Source: Neotamlana nanhaiensis
Lineage (GTDB): Bacteria > Bacteroidota > Bacteroidia > Flavobacteriales > Flavobacteriaceae
Direction: 5' to 3'
Assembly (NCBI RefSeq): GCF_000943555.1
Contig: NZ_JTDV01000005.1
Span: 62,001 to 126,000, forward strand
Length of the DNA stretch: 64,000 bases
The notes under the pieces are model-generated. The model was not told where the DNA came from. It saw nothing but the letters and a program-made list of their open reading frames with translations, and did no database searches. A program made the position numbers and the translations under genes. Below, piece after piece: positions 25,060 to 34,570 of the stretch; position 1 is the stretch's first letter, and each line of letters opens with the position of its first letter.

Positions 25060-25947
25060 TTATCCTAAAACTTCGGCAACTTTAGCACCAATTTTTGCAG
25101 GAGAATCTACAACGTGAATACCACATTCACTCATAATTTTCTTTTTTGCTTGAGCTGTATCGTCACTACCACCAACAATAGCACCAGCATGCCCCATAGT
25201 ACGACCAGCAGGAGCAGTTTCTCCAGCAATAAAACCAATTACAGGCTTTTTACTTCCGCTTTCCTTGTACCATTTTGCAGCATCGGCTTCTAATTGTCCG
25301 CCTATTTCACCAATCATAACCACAGCTTCGGTTTCAGGATCGTTAATTAACAATTCAACAGCTTCTTTAGTTGTGGTTCCAATAATAGGATCGCCACCAA
25401 TACCAATTGCTGTTGTAATACCTAAACCTTGTTTTACAACTTGGTCGGCTGCTTCATAGGTTAATGTACCTGATTTTGATACAATACCTACTTTACCTTG
25501 TTTAAATACAAAACCAGGCATAATACCAACTTTTGCAACACCAGGTGTGATAACACCAGGACAATTAGGACCAATTAAACGACACTCTTTGTTTTTTATG
25601 TAGTTTGATGCAGTAATCATATCTGCAACCGGAATACCTTCTGTAATACAAATGATAACTTTAATTCCAGCATCGGCAGCTTCCATAATAGCATCGGCAG
25701 CAAATGCAGGTGGTACAAAAATAATACTTGTATTTGCACCAACTTTTTCAACAGCTTCGGCAACCGTATTAAAAACTGGTTTTTCAAGGTGTTCTTGTCC
25801 TCCTTTACCTGGAGTTACACCTCCAACTAAATATTCATTTTTAAAATCAACACCATACTCAATCATTTGACTTGCGTGAAAAGTACCTTCACTACCAGTA
25901 AAACCTTGAACTATTATTTTTGAATCTTTGTTTACTAAAACGCTCAT
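25060..25947 (-). CDS. sucD: Succinate-CoA ligase, ADP/GDP-forming, alpha subunit
   Basis: SucD, with the beta subunit SucC (not in this window), interconverts succinyl-CoA and succinate in the TCA cycle. The 295-residue protein has the CoA-binding [22 protein letters not shown] near residue 10-32 and [10 protein letters not shown] near 123. The phosphorylated histidine lies in [13 protein letters not shown] near 245. Start: the frame extends to 25986, but a TACTTTTG promoter box occupies 25984-25991. [10 protein letters not shown] at 25947 matches the family, so that ATG is used. It has its own terminator and promoter. Confidence 0.95.
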   Translation of the reverse strand: MSVLVNKDSKIIVQGFTGSEGTFHASQMIEYGVDFKNEYLVGGVTPGKGGQEHLEKPVFNTVAEAVEKVGANTSIIFVPPAFAADAIMEAADAGIKVIICITEGIPVADMITASNYIKNKECRLIGPNCPGVITPGVAKVGIMPGFVFKQGKVGIVSKSGTLTYEAADQVVKQGLGITTAIGIGGDPIIGTTTKEAVELLINDPETEAVVMIGEIGGQLEADAAKWYKESGSKKPVIGFIAGETAPAGRTMGHAGAIVGGSDDTAQAKKKIMSECGIHVVDSPAKIGAKVAEVLG

Positions 25948-25983
25948 TTGTCTATATTTTCGTTTGTTTAAATATGTTGAAAA

Positions 25984-25991
25984 CAAAAGTA
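25984..25991 (-). promoter_or_regulatory. Promoter -7 box for sucD
   Basis: TACTTTTG on the minus strand lies 37 bases upstream of the chosen ATG. It overlaps the first codon of the longer possible reading frame, which argues for the shorter protein. Confidence 0.5.
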
Positions 25992-26026
25992 ATTTTTTGA
26001 ATTATATTTTTAAAACAAAAACACAA

Positions 26027-26971
26027 TTACTTTTCGTTATTTTTTTTTAAAGTATCGATTAATTTTGGCAACTGTTTAATTATTGCCATTTCCTTTAATT
26101 TTGTTCGCACTTCTTGAATGGGTGTACCCCAATAAGTCGTATTACCTTCAATGGATTTTGTAACTCCTGATTGCCCTTGTACCACAGCACCTTTACCTAT
26201 TGTAATACCACTTGTTGTACCTACTTGACCCCAAAGGGTTACTTCGTCTTCAACCACCACGCATCCTGCAATTCCAACATGTGAAGCGATTAAACATTTT
26301 TTTCCAATAATGGTATCGTGCCCAACTTGAACCAAATTATCAATTTTTGTACCTTGTTTTATGGTTGTATCTCCTGTAACACCTCTATCAATGGTACATG
26401 AAGCACCAATATCAACATGGTCTTCAATAATCACTCTGCCGCAAGAAATAAGTCTATCGAATCCTTCCGGACGCTTTTTGTAATAAAACGCGTTGGCACC
26501 TAATACAGTTCCTGAATGAATGGTTACATTGTTTCCAATTACAGCATCATCATAAATACTAACATTGGCATGAATAGTACAATTTTCACCAATTACCACA
26601 TTATTCCCAATAAATGTATTGGGTTGAATAATTGTTCCTTCACCTATTTTTGCTGAAGCCGAAACAGACACGTTTGAAGCTACAAAAGGTTTAAAATGAA
26701 GACTTAACTTATTAAAATCCCTAAACGGATCATCACTTATCAACAACGCTTTACCTTCTGGACATTCTACTTTTTTATTGATTAAAATAATAGTTGCCGC
26801 AGAATTTAGAGCTTTCTCGTAATATTTTGGATGATCTACAAAAACAATATCTCCAGGTTCTACCACATGAATTTCGTTCATGCCTAATACCTCAAAATCA
26901 GGGACACCAACATAATCAACATCGATTAAACTGGCTATTTCTTTTAAAGAAAATGGTTTAGGAAATTTCAT
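26027..26971 (-). CDS. LpxD-like acyltransferase paralogue
   Basis: A 314-residue left-handed beta-helix protein with the LpxD layout. An N-terminal Ala/Val-rich domain (FSLKEIASLIDVDYVGVPDFEVLG) is followed by hexapeptide repeats from about residue 105 to 270 (IGEGTIIQPNTFIGNNVVIG and similar). The HDTIIGKKCLIASHVGIAGC segment near 218 contains the histidine used for catalysis in LpxD. True lpxD is also present at 29823-30851, so this second copy may act on another nucleotide sugar or acyl donor. It lies between efp and sucD on the minus strand. Confidence 0.8.
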   Translation of the reverse strand: MKFPKPFSLKEIASLIDVDYVGVPDFEVLGMNEIHVVEPGDIVFVDHPKYYEKALNSAATIILINKKVECPEGKALLISDDPFRDFNKLSLHFKPFVASNVSVSASAKIGEGTIIQPNTFIGNNVVIGENCTIHANVSIYDDAVIGNNVTIHSGTVLGANAFYYKKRPEGFDRLISCGRVIIEDHVDIGASCTIDRGVTGDTTIKQGTKIDNLVQVGHDTIIGKKCLIASHVGIAGCVVVEDEVTLWGQVGTTSGITIGKGAVVQGQSGVTKSIEGNTTYWGTPIQEVRTKLKEMAIIKQLPKLIDTLKKNNEK

Positions 26972-27051
26972 CTATTCAGTCTTCAGTCTTCGGTATACAA
27001 TCTTCTGCATTAGTGTTTTTACTAATTAATACTGTAAACCCCGAACTGATT

Positions 27052-27618
27052 TTACTCTTTAACGCGTTCTTTATAAGTACCTTTTTCGGTTTCCACCTTA
27101 ATTTTATCACCTTCATTTATAAAAAGTGGTACGTTAACTTCGGCACCTGTTTCAACCGTCGCAGGTTTAGTAGCGTTAGTTGCTGTATTTCCTTTTACAC
27201 CAGGTTCTGTATGTGTTACTTCTAAAATAACGGTTGCAGGCATATCAACAGAAAGTGGCATGTTATCTTCAGAATTAATTTGAATCGTCACAATTTCACC
27301 TTCTTTCATTAAATCTGAACGATCTAAAGCAGATTCTGTTAACTGAATTTGTGTATAATCGGCTTCATTCATAAAATGAAAATATTCACCATCATTATAT
27401 AAATACTGAAATTTATGTGTTTCTACACGAACATCGTCTAATTTATGTCCCGCAGAAAAAGTATTATCGATAACCTTTCCGTTGGTTACACTTTTAAGCT
27501 TTGTTCTTACAAACGCAGGACCTTTCCCTGGTTTTACGTGTAAAAATTCCACCACTTTATAAATATCGTTGTTATAGCGAATACATAATCCGTTTCTAAT
27601 ATCACTGGTTGTTGCCAT
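27052..27618 (-). CDS. efp: Elongation factor P
   Basis: EF-P binds ribosomes stalled at proline runs and restores peptide bond formation. The 188-residue protein has the three beta-barrel domains of the family. The modifiable residue is in the loop EFLHVKPGKGPAFVRTKLK near residues 25-43, with Lys at the tip. The C-terminal GDKIKVETEKGTYKERV is also typical. It lies 24 bases after lpxA and 80 bases before the LpxD-like gene on the minus strand, in the lipid A cluster. Confidence 0.96.
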   Translation of the reverse strand: MATTSDIRNGLCIRYNNDIYKVVEFLHVKPGKGPAFVRTKLKSVTNGKVIDNTFSAGHKLDDVRVETHKFQYLYNDGEYFHFMNEADYTQIQLTESALDRSDLMKEGEIVTIQINSEDNMPLSVDMPATVILEVTHTEPGVKGNTATNATKPATVETGAEVNVPLFINEGDKIKVETEKGTYKERVKE

Positions 27619-27642
27619 TATACTATTTTAATTTACTTATTT

Positions 27643-28428
27643 TTAATTTGATTTGAAATATCCTTTCATTATACCGCGTTGCGAATCTTTTATAAACTGA
27701 AGAATTTCGTCGCGTTCTGGTGTAGCTTCCATTTCAGCTTCAATAATTTCTGAAGCTTGCGTATTGTTATAATTCTTTTGGTAAAGAATACGGTATATAT
27801 TTTGAATCTCTCTAATTTTTTCGGTTGAAAAACCTCGACGACGTAATCCAACAGAATTGATTCCAACGTACGAAAGCGGCTCGCGAGCCGCTTTTACAAA
27901 CGGAGGCACATCTTTACGTACTAAAGAACCTCCAGTTACAAAGGCGTGATTACCAACAGACACAAACTGATGAACCGCCGTCATACCCGCTAAAACCACA
28001 TAATCGCCAACTGTAATATGTCCTGCTAAAGTACTGTTGTTTGAAAAAATACAGTTGTTTCCCACCACACAATCGTGTGCAATGTGACAATAAGCCATAA
28101 TTAAACAGTTATCGCCAACTACAGTTTTCATTTTATCTACTGTGCCACGATTAATGGTTACACACTCACGAATGGTTACATTGTTACCAATTTCTACAGT
28201 GGTATCTTCGTCGTTATATTTTAAATCTTGAGGAACCGCAGAAATTACTGCACCAGGAAAGATATTACAATTTTTACCAATTCTGGCACCTTCCATAATG
28301 GTTACGTTACTACCAATCCAAGTCCCCTCACCTATTATTACATTATTATGAATGGTTGCAAAGGGTTCAATAACCACATTTTTTGCAATTTTTGCTCCAG
28401 GATGTACGTATGCTAAAGGTTGGTTCAT
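27643..28428 (-). CDS. lpxA: UDP-N-acetylglucosamine acyltransferase
   Basis: LpxA adds the 3-O-acyl chain to UDP-GlcNAc, the first step of lipid A synthesis. The 261-residue protein is a hexapeptide-repeat beta-helix (AYVHPGAKIAKNVVIEPFA and onward). The catalytic histidine segment is MAYCHIAHDCVVGNNCIFSN near residue 120. The C-terminal helical domain follows (GINSVGLRRRGFSTEKIREI near 200). It begins one base after the lpxC-fabZ stop, indicating translational coupling. Confidence 0.96.
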   Translation of the reverse strand: MNQPLAYVHPGAKIAKNVVIEPFATIHNNVIIGEGTWIGSNVTIMEGARIGKNCNIFPGAVISAVPQDLKYNDEDTTVEIGNNVTIRECVTINRGTVDKMKTVVGDNCLIMAYCHIAHDCVVGNNCIFSNNSTLAGHITVGDYVVLAGMTAVHQFVSVGNHAFVTGGSLVRKDVPPFVKAAREPLSYVGINSVGLRRRGFSTEKIREIQNIYRILYQKNYNNTQASEIIEAEMEATPERDEILQFIKDSQRGIMKGYFKSN

Positions 28429-28429
28429 G

Positions 28430-29836
28430 TTATTTTACTTTTGAAATTTGGGCCATCAATTCTGCTTCTGCACATAATTTTCCGTTAGCATAAGCATAAC
28501 CTTGCATGTGGCAAATACCTCGACGTATTGGTGTAATTAACGAACATTTGAAGATTAAAGTGTCACCAGGCATTACTTTTTGTTTAAACTTCACGTTATC
28601 CATTTTCATGAAAAAGGTTAAATAATTTTCTGGATCTGGCACCGTATTTAATACTAAAATCCCACCTGTTTGGGCCATAGCTTCAACTATTAAAACACCA
28701 GGCATAACAGGAGCGCCAGGAAAATGACCTTTAAAGAACTCTTCGTTCATGGTTACATTTTTAGTTGCTGTAACGTAACTTTCTTCGAGTTCGAAAACCT
28801 TATCGATTAATAAAAATGGTTGTCTGTGAGGCAACATTGCCATGATTTGAGTAACATCCATTAATGGTGGCTGATTCAAATCGATATTTGGTACATTGTT
28901 GCGACGCTCATTTTTAATAAGCTTCGATAATTTTTTAGCAAATTGTGTGTTAACAAAATGTCCAGGTTTATTAGCAATAACTTTACCACGAATGCGTGTG
29001 CCAATTAAAGCTAAATCGCCCAAAACATCTAATAATTTATGTCTTGCAGCTTCGTTTGGATAATGAAGCGTTAAATTATCTAAAATACCATTTGGTTTAA
29101 CTGCAATGGCGTCTTTTTTAAAAGCATCTTTTAATTTTGCCATAGTTTGTTCTGATAATGGTTTATCTACATATACTATGGCGTTATTTAAATCGCCTCC
29201 TTTTATTAATCCGTTTTCAAGAAGCATTTCAATTTCATGTAAAAAACTAAAGGTTCTTGAGTTTGAAATTTCTTCTTTAAAATCTGAAATATGATTTAAA
29301 GTTGCATTTTGAGTGCCTAAAACTTTTGTACCAAAATCCACCATAGTAGTTACTTGATACTCTTTTGCTGGCATTACTAAAATTTCGCTACCTGAAGCTT
29401 CATCTATATATGAAACGATATCTGTTATTTCAAATTCTTCACGAGTTTCTTCAAGCTCAACAATACCAGCTTTTTCAATAGCTTCAACAAAAAACTTTGA
29501 CGATCCGTCCATAATTGGCGGTTCCGAAGCGTTTAACTCAATTAAAACATTATCTACATCAAGACCTACTAAAGCAGCCAAAACATGTTCAGATGTTTGA
29601 ATTGACACTCCGTTTTTCTCTAAACAGGTACCACGTTGCGTACTTGTAACATAGTTTGCATCGGCTTCAATTATTGGTTCGCCTTCTAAATCTACACGTT
29701 TAAAAGCTAAACCAGCATTTCCTGCAGCAGGTTTAAAAGTTAAGGTAACTTCTTTACCTGTATGCAAACCAACGCCTTTTAAGGTAACGGCTTTATTTAT
29801 GGTTTTTTGTTTTATTTCGGTATTAATTATTCCCAT
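28430..29836 (-). CDS. lpxC: Fused LpxC deacetylase / FabZ dehydratase
   Basis: A 468-residue natural fusion. The N-terminal LpxC part (about 1-305) is the zinc deacetylase that commits UDP-acyl-GlcNAc to lipid A. It shows VGLHTGKEVTLTFKPA, QTSEHVLAAL (zinc His) near 80 and HKLLDVLGDLALIG near 255. The C-terminal FabZ part (about 320-468) is the 3-hydroxyacyl-ACP dehydratase: MLPHRQPFLLIDKV near 335 with the catalytic His, and FKGHFPGAPVMPGVLIVEAMAQ near 367. The fusion is a known Bacteroidota feature linking lipid A and fatty acid supply. It overlaps lpxD by 14 bases. Confidence 0.96.
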   Translation of the reverse strand: MGIINTEIKQKTINKAVTLKGVGLHTGKEVTLTFKPAAGNAGLAFKRVDLEGEPIIEADANYVTSTQRGTCLEKNGVSIQTSEHVLAALVGLDVDNVLIELNASEPPIMDGSSKFFVEAIEKAGIVELEETREEFEITDIVSYIDEASGSEILVMPAKEYQVTTMVDFGTKVLGTQNATLNHISDFKEEISNSRTFSFLHEIEMLLENGLIKGGDLNNAIVYVDKPLSEQTMAKLKDAFKKDAIAVKPNGILDNLTLHYPNEAARHKLLDVLGDLALIGTRIRGKVIANKPGHFVNTQFAKKLSKLIKNERRNNVPNIDLNQPPLMDVTQIMAMLPHRQPFLLIDKVFELEESYVTATKNVTMNEEFFKGHFPGAPVMPGVLIVEAMAQTGGILVLNTVPDPENYLTFFMKMDNVKFKQKVMPGDTLIFKCSLITPIRRGICHMQGYAYANGKLCAEAELMAQISKVK

Positions 29837-30851
29837 CTAATTTTTTTTCGATTTCGTTTATATTTTTAACAATCTTGGGTAAGTTTTTAAAATACACATA
29901 CGATTTATTATAATCGCCATAACCTAACGCTGGCGACCCTTGTAATACTTCGTTGTCTTTAATATTTCTACCAATACCCGATTGTGCTTGTATTTTAACA
30001 TTGTTACCAATGGTAATATGGCCAACAATACCCACTTGCCCTCCAATAATACAGTTTTCGCCAATTTTGGTTGAACCTGCTACTCCAGTTTGAGCTGCAA
30101 TAACCGTGTTTTTACCAATTTCAACATTATGGGCAATTTGTATTTGATTATCAAGTTTAACACCTTTACGTATAACCGTTGATCCGAGTGTAGCTCTATC
30201 AATAGTTGTTCCTGCTCCAATATCAACATTATCTTCTAAAATCACGTTTCCGGTTTGAGGCACTTTATTGTACTCGCCATCTTCATTGGGTGCAAAACCA
30301 AATCCGTCGGCACCAATAATAGCTCCAGAATTTATAACACAGTTGTTACCAATAATACAATCAGAATAAATTTTAGCACCTGCAAAAACCACAGCATTAT
30401 CGCCTATTTTAACGTTATCGCCAATATATGCATTTGGATAAATTTTGGCGTTATTACCAATAGAAACATTATCGCCCAAGTAAGCGAAAGCTCCAACATA
30501 AATATCTTCACCGTAAGATGCAGTTTCTGAAATAAACGACGGGTTTTCAATACCCGTTTTGTTCATTTTTACTTGGTTGTAATACTCTAATAATTTTGAA
30601 AACGATTTATAAGCATCATCTACTTTTATTAGCGTAGTTTCAATTGGGTTTTCAGGCTCGAATGTTTTATTTACAATTGTAATAGAAGCCTTTGTTGAAT
30701 ATATATAGGATGTATATCTTGGATTTGCCAAAAATGTTAAAGCACCTTCGTGCCCTTCTTCAATTTTAGCAAGTTTAGATACTTCAATATCAGGATTTCC
30801 AACAACATCACCCTCTAAAATACTTGCTATCTGTTGTGCAGTAAATTTCAC
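29823..30851 (-). CDS. lpxD: UDP-3-O-acylglucosamine N-acyltransferase
   Basis: LpxD adds the N-linked acyl chain in lipid A synthesis. The 342-residue protein starts with KFTAQQIASILEGDVVGNPD and continues with hexapeptide repeats from about residue 100. The catalytic histidine lies in IQIAHNVEIGKNTVIAAQ near 240, and a C-terminal helix follows. The start codon is GTG at 30851, the only candidate that gives the conserved N-terminus. A TATTTTTG promoter box lies 32 bases upstream at 30884-30891. This gene therefore opens the minus-strand run lpxD - lpxC/fabZ - lpxA - efp. Confidence 0.95.
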   Translation of the reverse strand: MKFTAQQIASILEGDVVGNPDIEVSKLAKIEEGHEGALTFLANPRYTSYIYSTKASITIVNKTFEPENPIETTLIKVDDAYKSFSKLLEYYNQVKMNKTGIENPSFISETASYGEDIYVGAFAYLGDNVSIGNNAKIYPNAYIGDNVKIGDNAVVFAGAKIYSDCIIGNNCVINSGAIIGADGFGFAPNEDGEYNKVPQTGNVILEDNVDIGAGTTIDRATLGSTVIRKGVKLDNQIQIAHNVEIGKNTVIAAQTGVAGSTKIGENCIIGGQVGIVGHITIGNNVKIQAQSGIGRNIKDNEVLQGSPALGYGDYNKSYVYFKNLPKIVKNINEIEKKLDGNN

Positions 30852-30883
30852 AAATAATTAAGTTAGTTCTTATTTAATTCACG

Positions 30884-30891
30884 CAAAAATA
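30884..30891 (-). promoter_or_regulatory. Promoter -7 box for the lpxD operon
   Basis: TATTTTTG on the minus strand matches TAnnTTTG and lies just upstream of the GTG start of lpxD. Confidence 0.5.
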
Positions 30892-30902
30892 TAAAAAATG
30901 TA

Positions 30903-32123
30903 CTAAAGTTTTTGCTTGGGGTAACATATATAATATTTTGTTACTGGTTTTGAAAGTGCTTTTAGGTTCAGTTGATCGGAAGCTTTTACAATATCTTCAA
31001 TTTTTCCAGACTTATGTAAAATGTTAATTCCCTTGGTATTTAACTGATAAGCTTGATTAGACATGCTTCCGGTAAAAACAAAATATTCAGCTTCGTTTTC
31101 TGTAATATTATATGTGTTAATTATTTCTTTTTTGTGTTTTTCTAATGTTAACACCTTAATAGGCTTCTTTTTCACTTTAATTTTTAATAAATTTCTATTA
31201 ATTATCATATTACAAAGTGAACGCAATACAAAATCAGGATGATCTTGCCATTGTTTCATGGCAGAAATAATATCGTAATCGTCTAGTTTCGAGAAAACCT
31301 CAATTGTTTCATTATTAAAATTAGCGAGATTTATTTTATTATTTAAAAAATACAATATTGGCTTACTAGCCGTGATAGTAACGCCAGCGTCATTTAACTC
31401 TTTGGCTCGCATTAAAACTCTTATTAATAATTGTTCGGCCACTAAACTGGTTTTATGCAAATACACCTGCCAATACATTAGACGTCTTGCAATTATAAAC
31501 TTTTCAATGCTGTAAATACCTTTTTCTTCAACTACTAAATTATCATCAACCACATTTAGCATTGTAATTAAACGCTCGCTATTTATGTTTCCTTCGGCAA
31601 CACCCGTATAAAAACTATCTCGCTTTAAATAATCGGCTCGATCCATATCTATTTGCCCAGAAATTAATTGACATAAAAATTTACGTTTATAATTCCCTTT
31701 AAAAATATCGATTGCAAGCGTTAAACTTCCGTTAAATTCTTCATTTAAACGCTCCATAAAAATTAGTGAAATCTCTTCATGAGATACATCGTTTACAATA
31801 CTATGTTCCATGGCATGCGAAAATGGCCCATGACCAATATCGTGTAACAAAATAGCGCAATACAGAGCCATTTCTTCATCTTCAGAAATGCTAACCTCCT
31901 TAAAACGAAGTACATTTACGGCTTGCTGCATTAAATGCATGCAACCAATAGCATGATGAAAACGTGTGTGATGTGCTCCCGGATAAACTAAATACGACAT
32001 ACCCATTTGGGTGATGCGACGTAATCGCTGAAAGTATTTGTGCTGAATTAAATCGAATATTAGCGAATTTGGTATCGTAATAAATCCGTAAATTGGATCG
32101 TTTAATATTTTAAGTTTATTCAA
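30903..32123 (-). CDS. HD-domain phosphohydrolase (dGTPase-like)
   Basis: A 406-residue HD-superfamily protein. The metal site is formed by FQRLRRITQMGMSYLVYPGA followed by HHTRFHHAIGCMHLM near residues 51-66 and LLHDIGHGPFSHAMEHSI near 93-110. These HxxxH...HD patterns define the YdhJ/SAMHD1-like branch, which hydrolyses deoxynucleoside triphosphates or other phosphate esters. QIDMDRADYLKRDSFYTGV near 157 carries the later Asp ligand. The substrate cannot be fixed from sequence. The gene is divergent from porX, and a TATATTTG box lies at 32146-32153. Confidence 0.88.
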   Translation of the reverse strand: MNKLKILNDPIYGFITIPNSLIFDLIQHKYFQRLRRITQMGMSYLVYPGAHHTRFHHAIGCMHLMQQAVNVLRFKEVSISEDEEMALYCAILLHDIGHGPFSHAMEHSIVNDVSHEEISLIFMERLNEEFNGSLTLAIDIFKGNYKRKFLCQLISGQIDMDRADYLKRDSFYTGVAEGNINSERLITMLNVVDDNLVVEEKGIYSIEKFIIARRLMYWQVYLHKTSLVAEQLLIRVLMRAKELNDAGVTITASKPILYFLNNKINLANFNNETIEVFSKLDDYDIISAMKQWQDHPDFVLRSLCNMIINRNLLKIKVKKKPIKVLTLEKHKKEIINTYNITENEAEYFVFTGSMSNQAYQLNTKGINILHKSGKIEDIVKASDQLNLKALSKPVTKYYICYPKQKL

Positions 32124-32145
32124 ACTATAATCTTTTAAATAATTA

Positions 32146-32153
32146 CAAATATA
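32146..32153 (-). promoter_or_regulatory. Promoter -7 box for the HD phosphohydrolase
   Basis: TATATTTG on the minus strand, 22 bases upstream of the start codon, in the 71-base divergent region shared with porX. Confidence 0.5.
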
Positions 32154-32194
32154 ACAATCGCTCTACAACGGGCACGAAATAAAGACTAAACATT

Positions 32195-33742
32195 ATGATA
32201 AATATACTTTGGGTTGATGATGAAATAGATTTACTTAAACCACACATTTTATTCCTTGAGAAAAAAAATTACAAAGTAAGCACTTGTAAAAGCGGTACCG
32301 AAGCTATTGATGCCTTAGATGAAGAAAATTTCGATATTGTTTTTTTAGATGAAAATATGCCAGGTTTAACGGGCCTGGAAACGCTAAACGAAATTAAGGA
32401 GAAAAAGGACACCCTACCGGTGGTAATGATTACCAAAAGTGAAGAAGAATACATTATGGAAGAAGCTATTGGTAACAAAATAGCCGATTACCTAATAAAA
32501 CCTGTTAATCCTAATCAAATTTTACTAAGCTTAAAAAAGAATTTAGATCACTCCAGATTGGTAAACGAAAAAACCACCTTAAATTACCAACAAGAATTTA
32601 GAAAAATAGCTATGGATTTAGCTATGGTAAACAGCTATGAAGATTGGGTAAGCTTATACCAAAAGCTAATTTATTGGGAAATACAGCTAGAAGATATTGA
32701 AGATGCCAGTATGTTCGAGATTTTAGAGTCGCAAAAAGTTGAAGCTAATTCGCAATTTGGAAAATTTATCGATAAAAACTACCCCGATTGGTTTCACAGA
32801 GATGCCGATGCCCCAATTATGTCGCACACCTTATTTAAAGAAAAGGTAGTGCCCGAAATTAACATCGAACAACCAACGTTGTTAGTTGTAATAGATAATT
32901 TGCGTTACGATCAATGGAAAGTTTTCGAACCTATTATAAACAACTATTATAAAAAAGATAGCGAAGATGCCTTTTTTAGCATTTTACCAACCGCAACACA
33001 ATATGCCAGAAATGCCATTTTTTCGGGCTTAATGCCAAGTGAAATGGAGAAGTTATATCCCCAATTTTGGAAAAATGATACCGACGAAGGTGGTAAAAAT
33101 TTACATGAAGCCGATTTTTTAGAAACGCAAATAAAACGTTTAGGTTTAAACCATTTAAACTACGAATATCATAAAATAACCAATTTAAAAACAGGAAAAA
33201 AACTTGCTGAAAACTTCAAATCTTTAAAAAATAACGACTTAACTGTTGTGGTTTATAATTTTGTTGATATGCTCTCTCACTCTAAAACCGAAATGGAAGT
33301 AGTAAAAGAACTCGCATCAAACGATAAAGCTTACCGCTCGCTTACACTTAGCTGGTTTAAAAACTCACCGCTGTTAGATATAATTCAGCAAGCACAACGC
33401 ATGGGCTTTAAACTTATATTAACTACAGATCATGGTACTATTAATGTTAAAAACCCATCGAAAGTTATTGGAGATAAAGACACTAGTTTGAATTTACGTT
33501 ATAAAACCGGGCGAAGTTTAACCTACGAAAATAAAGATGTATTGGTTGCAAAAAACCCAAACGAAATTTACCTGCCATCAATTAATATGAGTAGCTCTTT
33601 TATTTTCGCTAAAAATGATTTATTCTTTGCATACCCCAATAATTACAACCATTATGTAAGCTATTACCGAAACACATACCAACATGGAGGCGTTTCGCTT
33701 GAAGAAATGATTATTCCATTTGTTGTGTTTTCGCCTAAATAA
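32195..33742 (+). CDS. porX: PorX: response regulator fused to a PglZ phosphatase domain
   Basis: PorX works with the histidine kinase PorY to control type IX secretion genes in Bacteroidota. The 515-residue protein has an N-terminal receiver domain (about 1-120) with the acidic pair D8/D9, the phosphorylated aspartate D52 in FLDENMPG and the conserved Lys in YLIKPVNP near 103. A helical linker and an alkaline-phosphatase-like PglZ domain (about 215-515) follow, with VVIDNLRYDQW near 230 and LTTDHGTINV near 410 carrying metal ligands. There is no DNA-binding domain, as known for PorX. The partner porY is not in this window. Confidence 0.92.
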   Translation: MINILWVDDEIDLLKPHILFLEKKNYKVSTCKSGTEAIDALDEENFDIVFLDENMPGLTGLETLNEIKEKKDTLPVVMITKSEEEYIMEEAIGNKIADYLIKPVNPNQILLSLKKNLDHSRLVNEKTTLNYQQEFRKIAMDLAMVNSYEDWVSLYQKLIYWEIQLEDIEDASMFEILESQKVEANSQFGKFIDKNYPDWFHRDADAPIMSHTLFKEKVVPEINIEQPTLLVVIDNLRYDQWKVFEPIINNYYKKDSEDAFFSILPTATQYARNAIFSGLMPSEMEKLYPQFWKNDTDEGGKNLHEADFLETQIKRLGLNHLNYEYHKITNLKTGKKLAENFKSLKNNDLTVVVYNFVDMLSHSKTEMEVVKELASNDKAYRSLTLSWFKNSPLLDIIQQAQRMGFKLILTTDHGTINVKNPSKVIGDKDTSLNLRYKTGRSLTYENKDVLVAKNPNEIYLPSINMSSSFIFAKNDLFFAYPNNYNHYVSYYRNTYQHGGVSLEEMIIPFVVFSPK

Positions 33743-33836
33743 TCTACTAAACGTAAAAAACCTCGATAAATAGCGTGTTTTTTTAGGAATTATAAAATAT
33801 AATAATTATTATTGTTAGCAATTTTCTTGAAAAACA

Positions 33837-34241
33837 TTGGAAATACAATATAAACTAAATGATATTGAACAAGTTGCCCTAAAGCTTGTTGAAAACCTTA
33901 AAACTAAAACTATTTTGTTTTATGGTGATATGGGAGTTGGTAAAACTACTTTAATAAAAACCTTAGTAAAAATTTTAGGTAGCCATGACGAAGTAAGCAG
34001 CCCTACGTTTTCTATTGTAAATGAGTACCAAATTAAAAACGAGAAAATTTTTCATTTTGATTTGTATAGAATAAATGATGAAGAAGAATTATATAATTTC
34101 GGAATTGAAGATTATTTAAATACAAACGATTGGAAATTTATTGAATGGCCTCAAAAAATAGAATCTATTCTATTTGATGAATGCGATAAAATAGTAATTG
34201 AAACCGACCAAAAACTAAACAGAATACTAAACCTAAAATAA
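33837..34241 (+). CDS. tsaE: tRNA t6A synthesis ATPase TsaE
   Basis: TsaE is the ATPase that assists TsaB/TsaD in making threonylcarbamoyladenosine at tRNA position 37. The 134-residue protein has Walker A in FYGDMGVGKTTLIKTL near residue 28-43 and SSPTFSIVNEYQ near 58-69. HFDLYRINDEEELYNFGIEDY near 75-95 is the family signature. Start: an in-frame TGA at 33828-33830 leaves only the TTG at 33837, and that gives the typical MEIQYKL N-terminus, so a TTG start is called. It follows porX by 94 bases. Confidence 0.92.
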   Translation: MEIQYKLNDIEQVALKLVENLKTKTILFYGDMGVGKTTLIKTLVKILGSHDEVSSPTFSIVNEYQIKNEKIFHFDLYRINDEEELYNFGIEDYLNTNDWKFIEWPQKIESILFDECDKIVIETDQKLNRILNLK

Positions 34242-34300
34242 CTGACTAATAGCTTTGCTTATGAGAAAAAAATAACAAAAAACACACGAAAATTGAAGTT

Positions 34301-34326
34301 TTACGGGAAACCCGTAACGGTTTTTT
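34301..34326 (+). terminator. Hairpin with T-run after tsaE
   Basis: TTACGGG and CCCGTAA (34301-34317) form a 7-bp stem with an AAA loop, followed by CGG and six Ts. It could end the porX-tsaE transcript. I also recall this GGG/CCC palindrome type upstream of some flavobacterial genes, so a regulatory role is possible. Confidence 0.5.
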
Positions 34327-34426
34327 AAAAAATCGTCTGTTTTAACATTACTTTAACATTTTAGCAAAACTTCAACAAGTGCTTTGCCTTATGTTTGGGG
34401 TATAATTAATTTAATCCCTTATAACA

Positions 34427-34570
34427 ATGAAAACAAAAAAGTATTTAGTTGCAATCGCAATTTTCGGAGGAGTGTTATTTTTAGCTCAAGCTGCTAACCA
34501 GTACAACCAAAATGCAGAACAAACAGCAAAAATTGAAAAAGCAAGAATCAAGGTTCCTACACACGGATAA
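34427..34570 (+). CDS. Small membrane or secreted peptide, 47 aa
   Basis: The ORF opens with ATG and encodes MKTKKYLVAIAIFGGVLFLA, a short lysine-rich start with a hydrophobic helix. A polar tail follows, ending KARIKVPTHG. The N-terminus fits a membrane anchor or signal peptide. Its last 59 bases overlap the start of the next ORF in another frame, so the two are probably translationally coupled if both are real. No family is recognised. It is too short for most gene callers. Confidence 0.55.
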   Translation: MKTKKYLVAIAIFGGVLFLAQAANQYNQNAEQTAKIEKARIKVPTHG

